Origin: Lachnospiraceae bacterium | GTDB lineage: Bacteria; Bacillota; Clostridia; Lachnospirales; Lachnospiraceae | Assembly (NCBI GenBank): GCA_017620155.1 | Contig: JAFZQY010000069.1 | Span: 1-64,000 of the forward strand | DNA length: 64,000 nucleotides | Reading direction: 5' to 3' | Shown: in pieces, positions 63,825-64,000 of the stretch | How positions within the stretch are numbered: position 1 is the first letter of the stretch | Layout: the number at the start of each line of letters is the position of its first letter | Translations under genes and position numbers: made by a program | Notes under the pieces: generated by a model | Seen by the model: the letters and a program-made list of their open reading frames with translations, nothing else | Told to the model about the DNA's origin: nothing | Database searches by the model: none

Positions 63825-64000
63825 TCAGGTGTTAAATATATCTGCCGTATCAATGTCGTGTTTGATCGACTTAAACTTGCCTATGCCCATCGGGATCAGG
63901 AACAGAGCCAGCAAAACGGTTACTATGATCGCTATATGCTCTTCAACCCATTCCTTGCGGTACTGCTTAAATGCCTTGGAGTAGTTCTCGTCATCATATT
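63825..64000 (-). CDS. C-terminal end of an unknown membrane protein, cut by window edge
   Basis: Only the last 57 residues are visible. They comprise a charged segment (YDDENYSKAFKQYRKEWVEE), one membrane helix (HIAIIVTVLLALFLIPMGIG) and a short basic tail ending DIFNT. The stop lies 14 bases before the YIP1 start, so it is the same transcript. The rest of the protein would be extracellular, in keeping with the DUF5696 neighbour. The family cannot be named from this piece. Confidence 0.75.
   Translation of the reverse strand, partial: YDDENYSKAFKQYRKEWVEEHIAIIVTVLLALFLIPMGIGKFKSIKHDIDTADIFNT

Noticed and set aside
1..64000. CRISPR arrays, tRNA or rRNA genes, insertion sequences, prophage
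   Set aside because: No regularly spaced repeats, cloverleaf-like sequences, transposase or phage structural genes were found in any gap or frame.

Overview
The window reads as chromosome of an anaerobic Gram-positive bacterium of the class Clostridia, most likely a gut or rumen Lachnospiraceae. The evidence is the gene content: ispH next to a ribosomal protein S1 gene, a biotin-dependent sodium-pumping decarboxylase, a clostripain-type protease, lipoprotein solute-binding and adaptor proteins, purine-rich Shine-Dalgarno sites, and intracellular xylosidases. No species is claimed. I support 50 coding regions, two of them cut by the window edges. 49 lie on the minus strand and only aroC is on the plus strand. 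I see no rRNA, tRNA, CRISPR, insertion sequence or phage gene, and no gene-free stretch longer than about 200 bases.

Read in the direction of transcription (high to low coordinate), the window starts with a carbohydrate-import block at 64000-57020: the tail of an unknown membrane protein, a YIP1-family protein, a DUF5696 protein, two permeases and a lipoprotein solute-binding protein. A GC-rich hairpin follows. Next is an exporter of the MacB/FtsX type at 56924-49205 (two lipoprotein adaptors, a large permease and two ATPases, one with an AbrB-like tail). Only 21 bases later comes a tightly overlapping series at 49183-36828: GH43 xylosidase, a U32-like unknown, GH120 xylosidase, carboxylesterase, a second U32-like paralogue, a membrane HD-GYP phosphodiesterase, a clostripain-like protease and a possible nuclease. 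This suggests a xylo-oligosaccharide system joined to cyclic-di-GMP signalling and surface proteolysis.

A strong promoter at 36743-36771 starts a housekeeping run, carB-parE-parC-rsmD-coaD plus a coiled-coil gene, ending at an intrinsic terminator (27527-27554) that runs into the start of a membrane-anchored amidase gene. tyrS, a DRE-TIM aldolase-like gene and a YwaF-type membrane gene follow. aroC is convergent with the last of these. VanY-type carboxypeptidase, tgt, a standalone GMP-synthetase ATP-pyrophosphatase and yajC form the next run.

From 17971 down lies a branched-chain amino acid block (leuB, a GT39-like membrane protein, ilvD, a 132-base inverted repeat, ilvB, an L,D-transpeptidase). 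It is followed by a five-gene decarboxylase operon with its own promoter (10267-10296) and terminator (4991-5020). This operon has two different carboxyltransferases, a lipoprotein-type gamma subunit, a biotin carrier and a sodium-pump beta subunit. The last run is a TetR and RpiR regulator pair behind a near-perfect promoter with a palindromic operator, then an HI0933-type flavoprotein, cmk, ispH and the S1 gene cut by the left edge.

The most unusual items are the pair of U32-like proteins bracketing the xylosidase genes, the length and mixed content of that operon, the ABC ATPase with an AbrB-like tail, the inverted repeat between ilvD and ilvB, and the amidase start codon sitting on a terminator.
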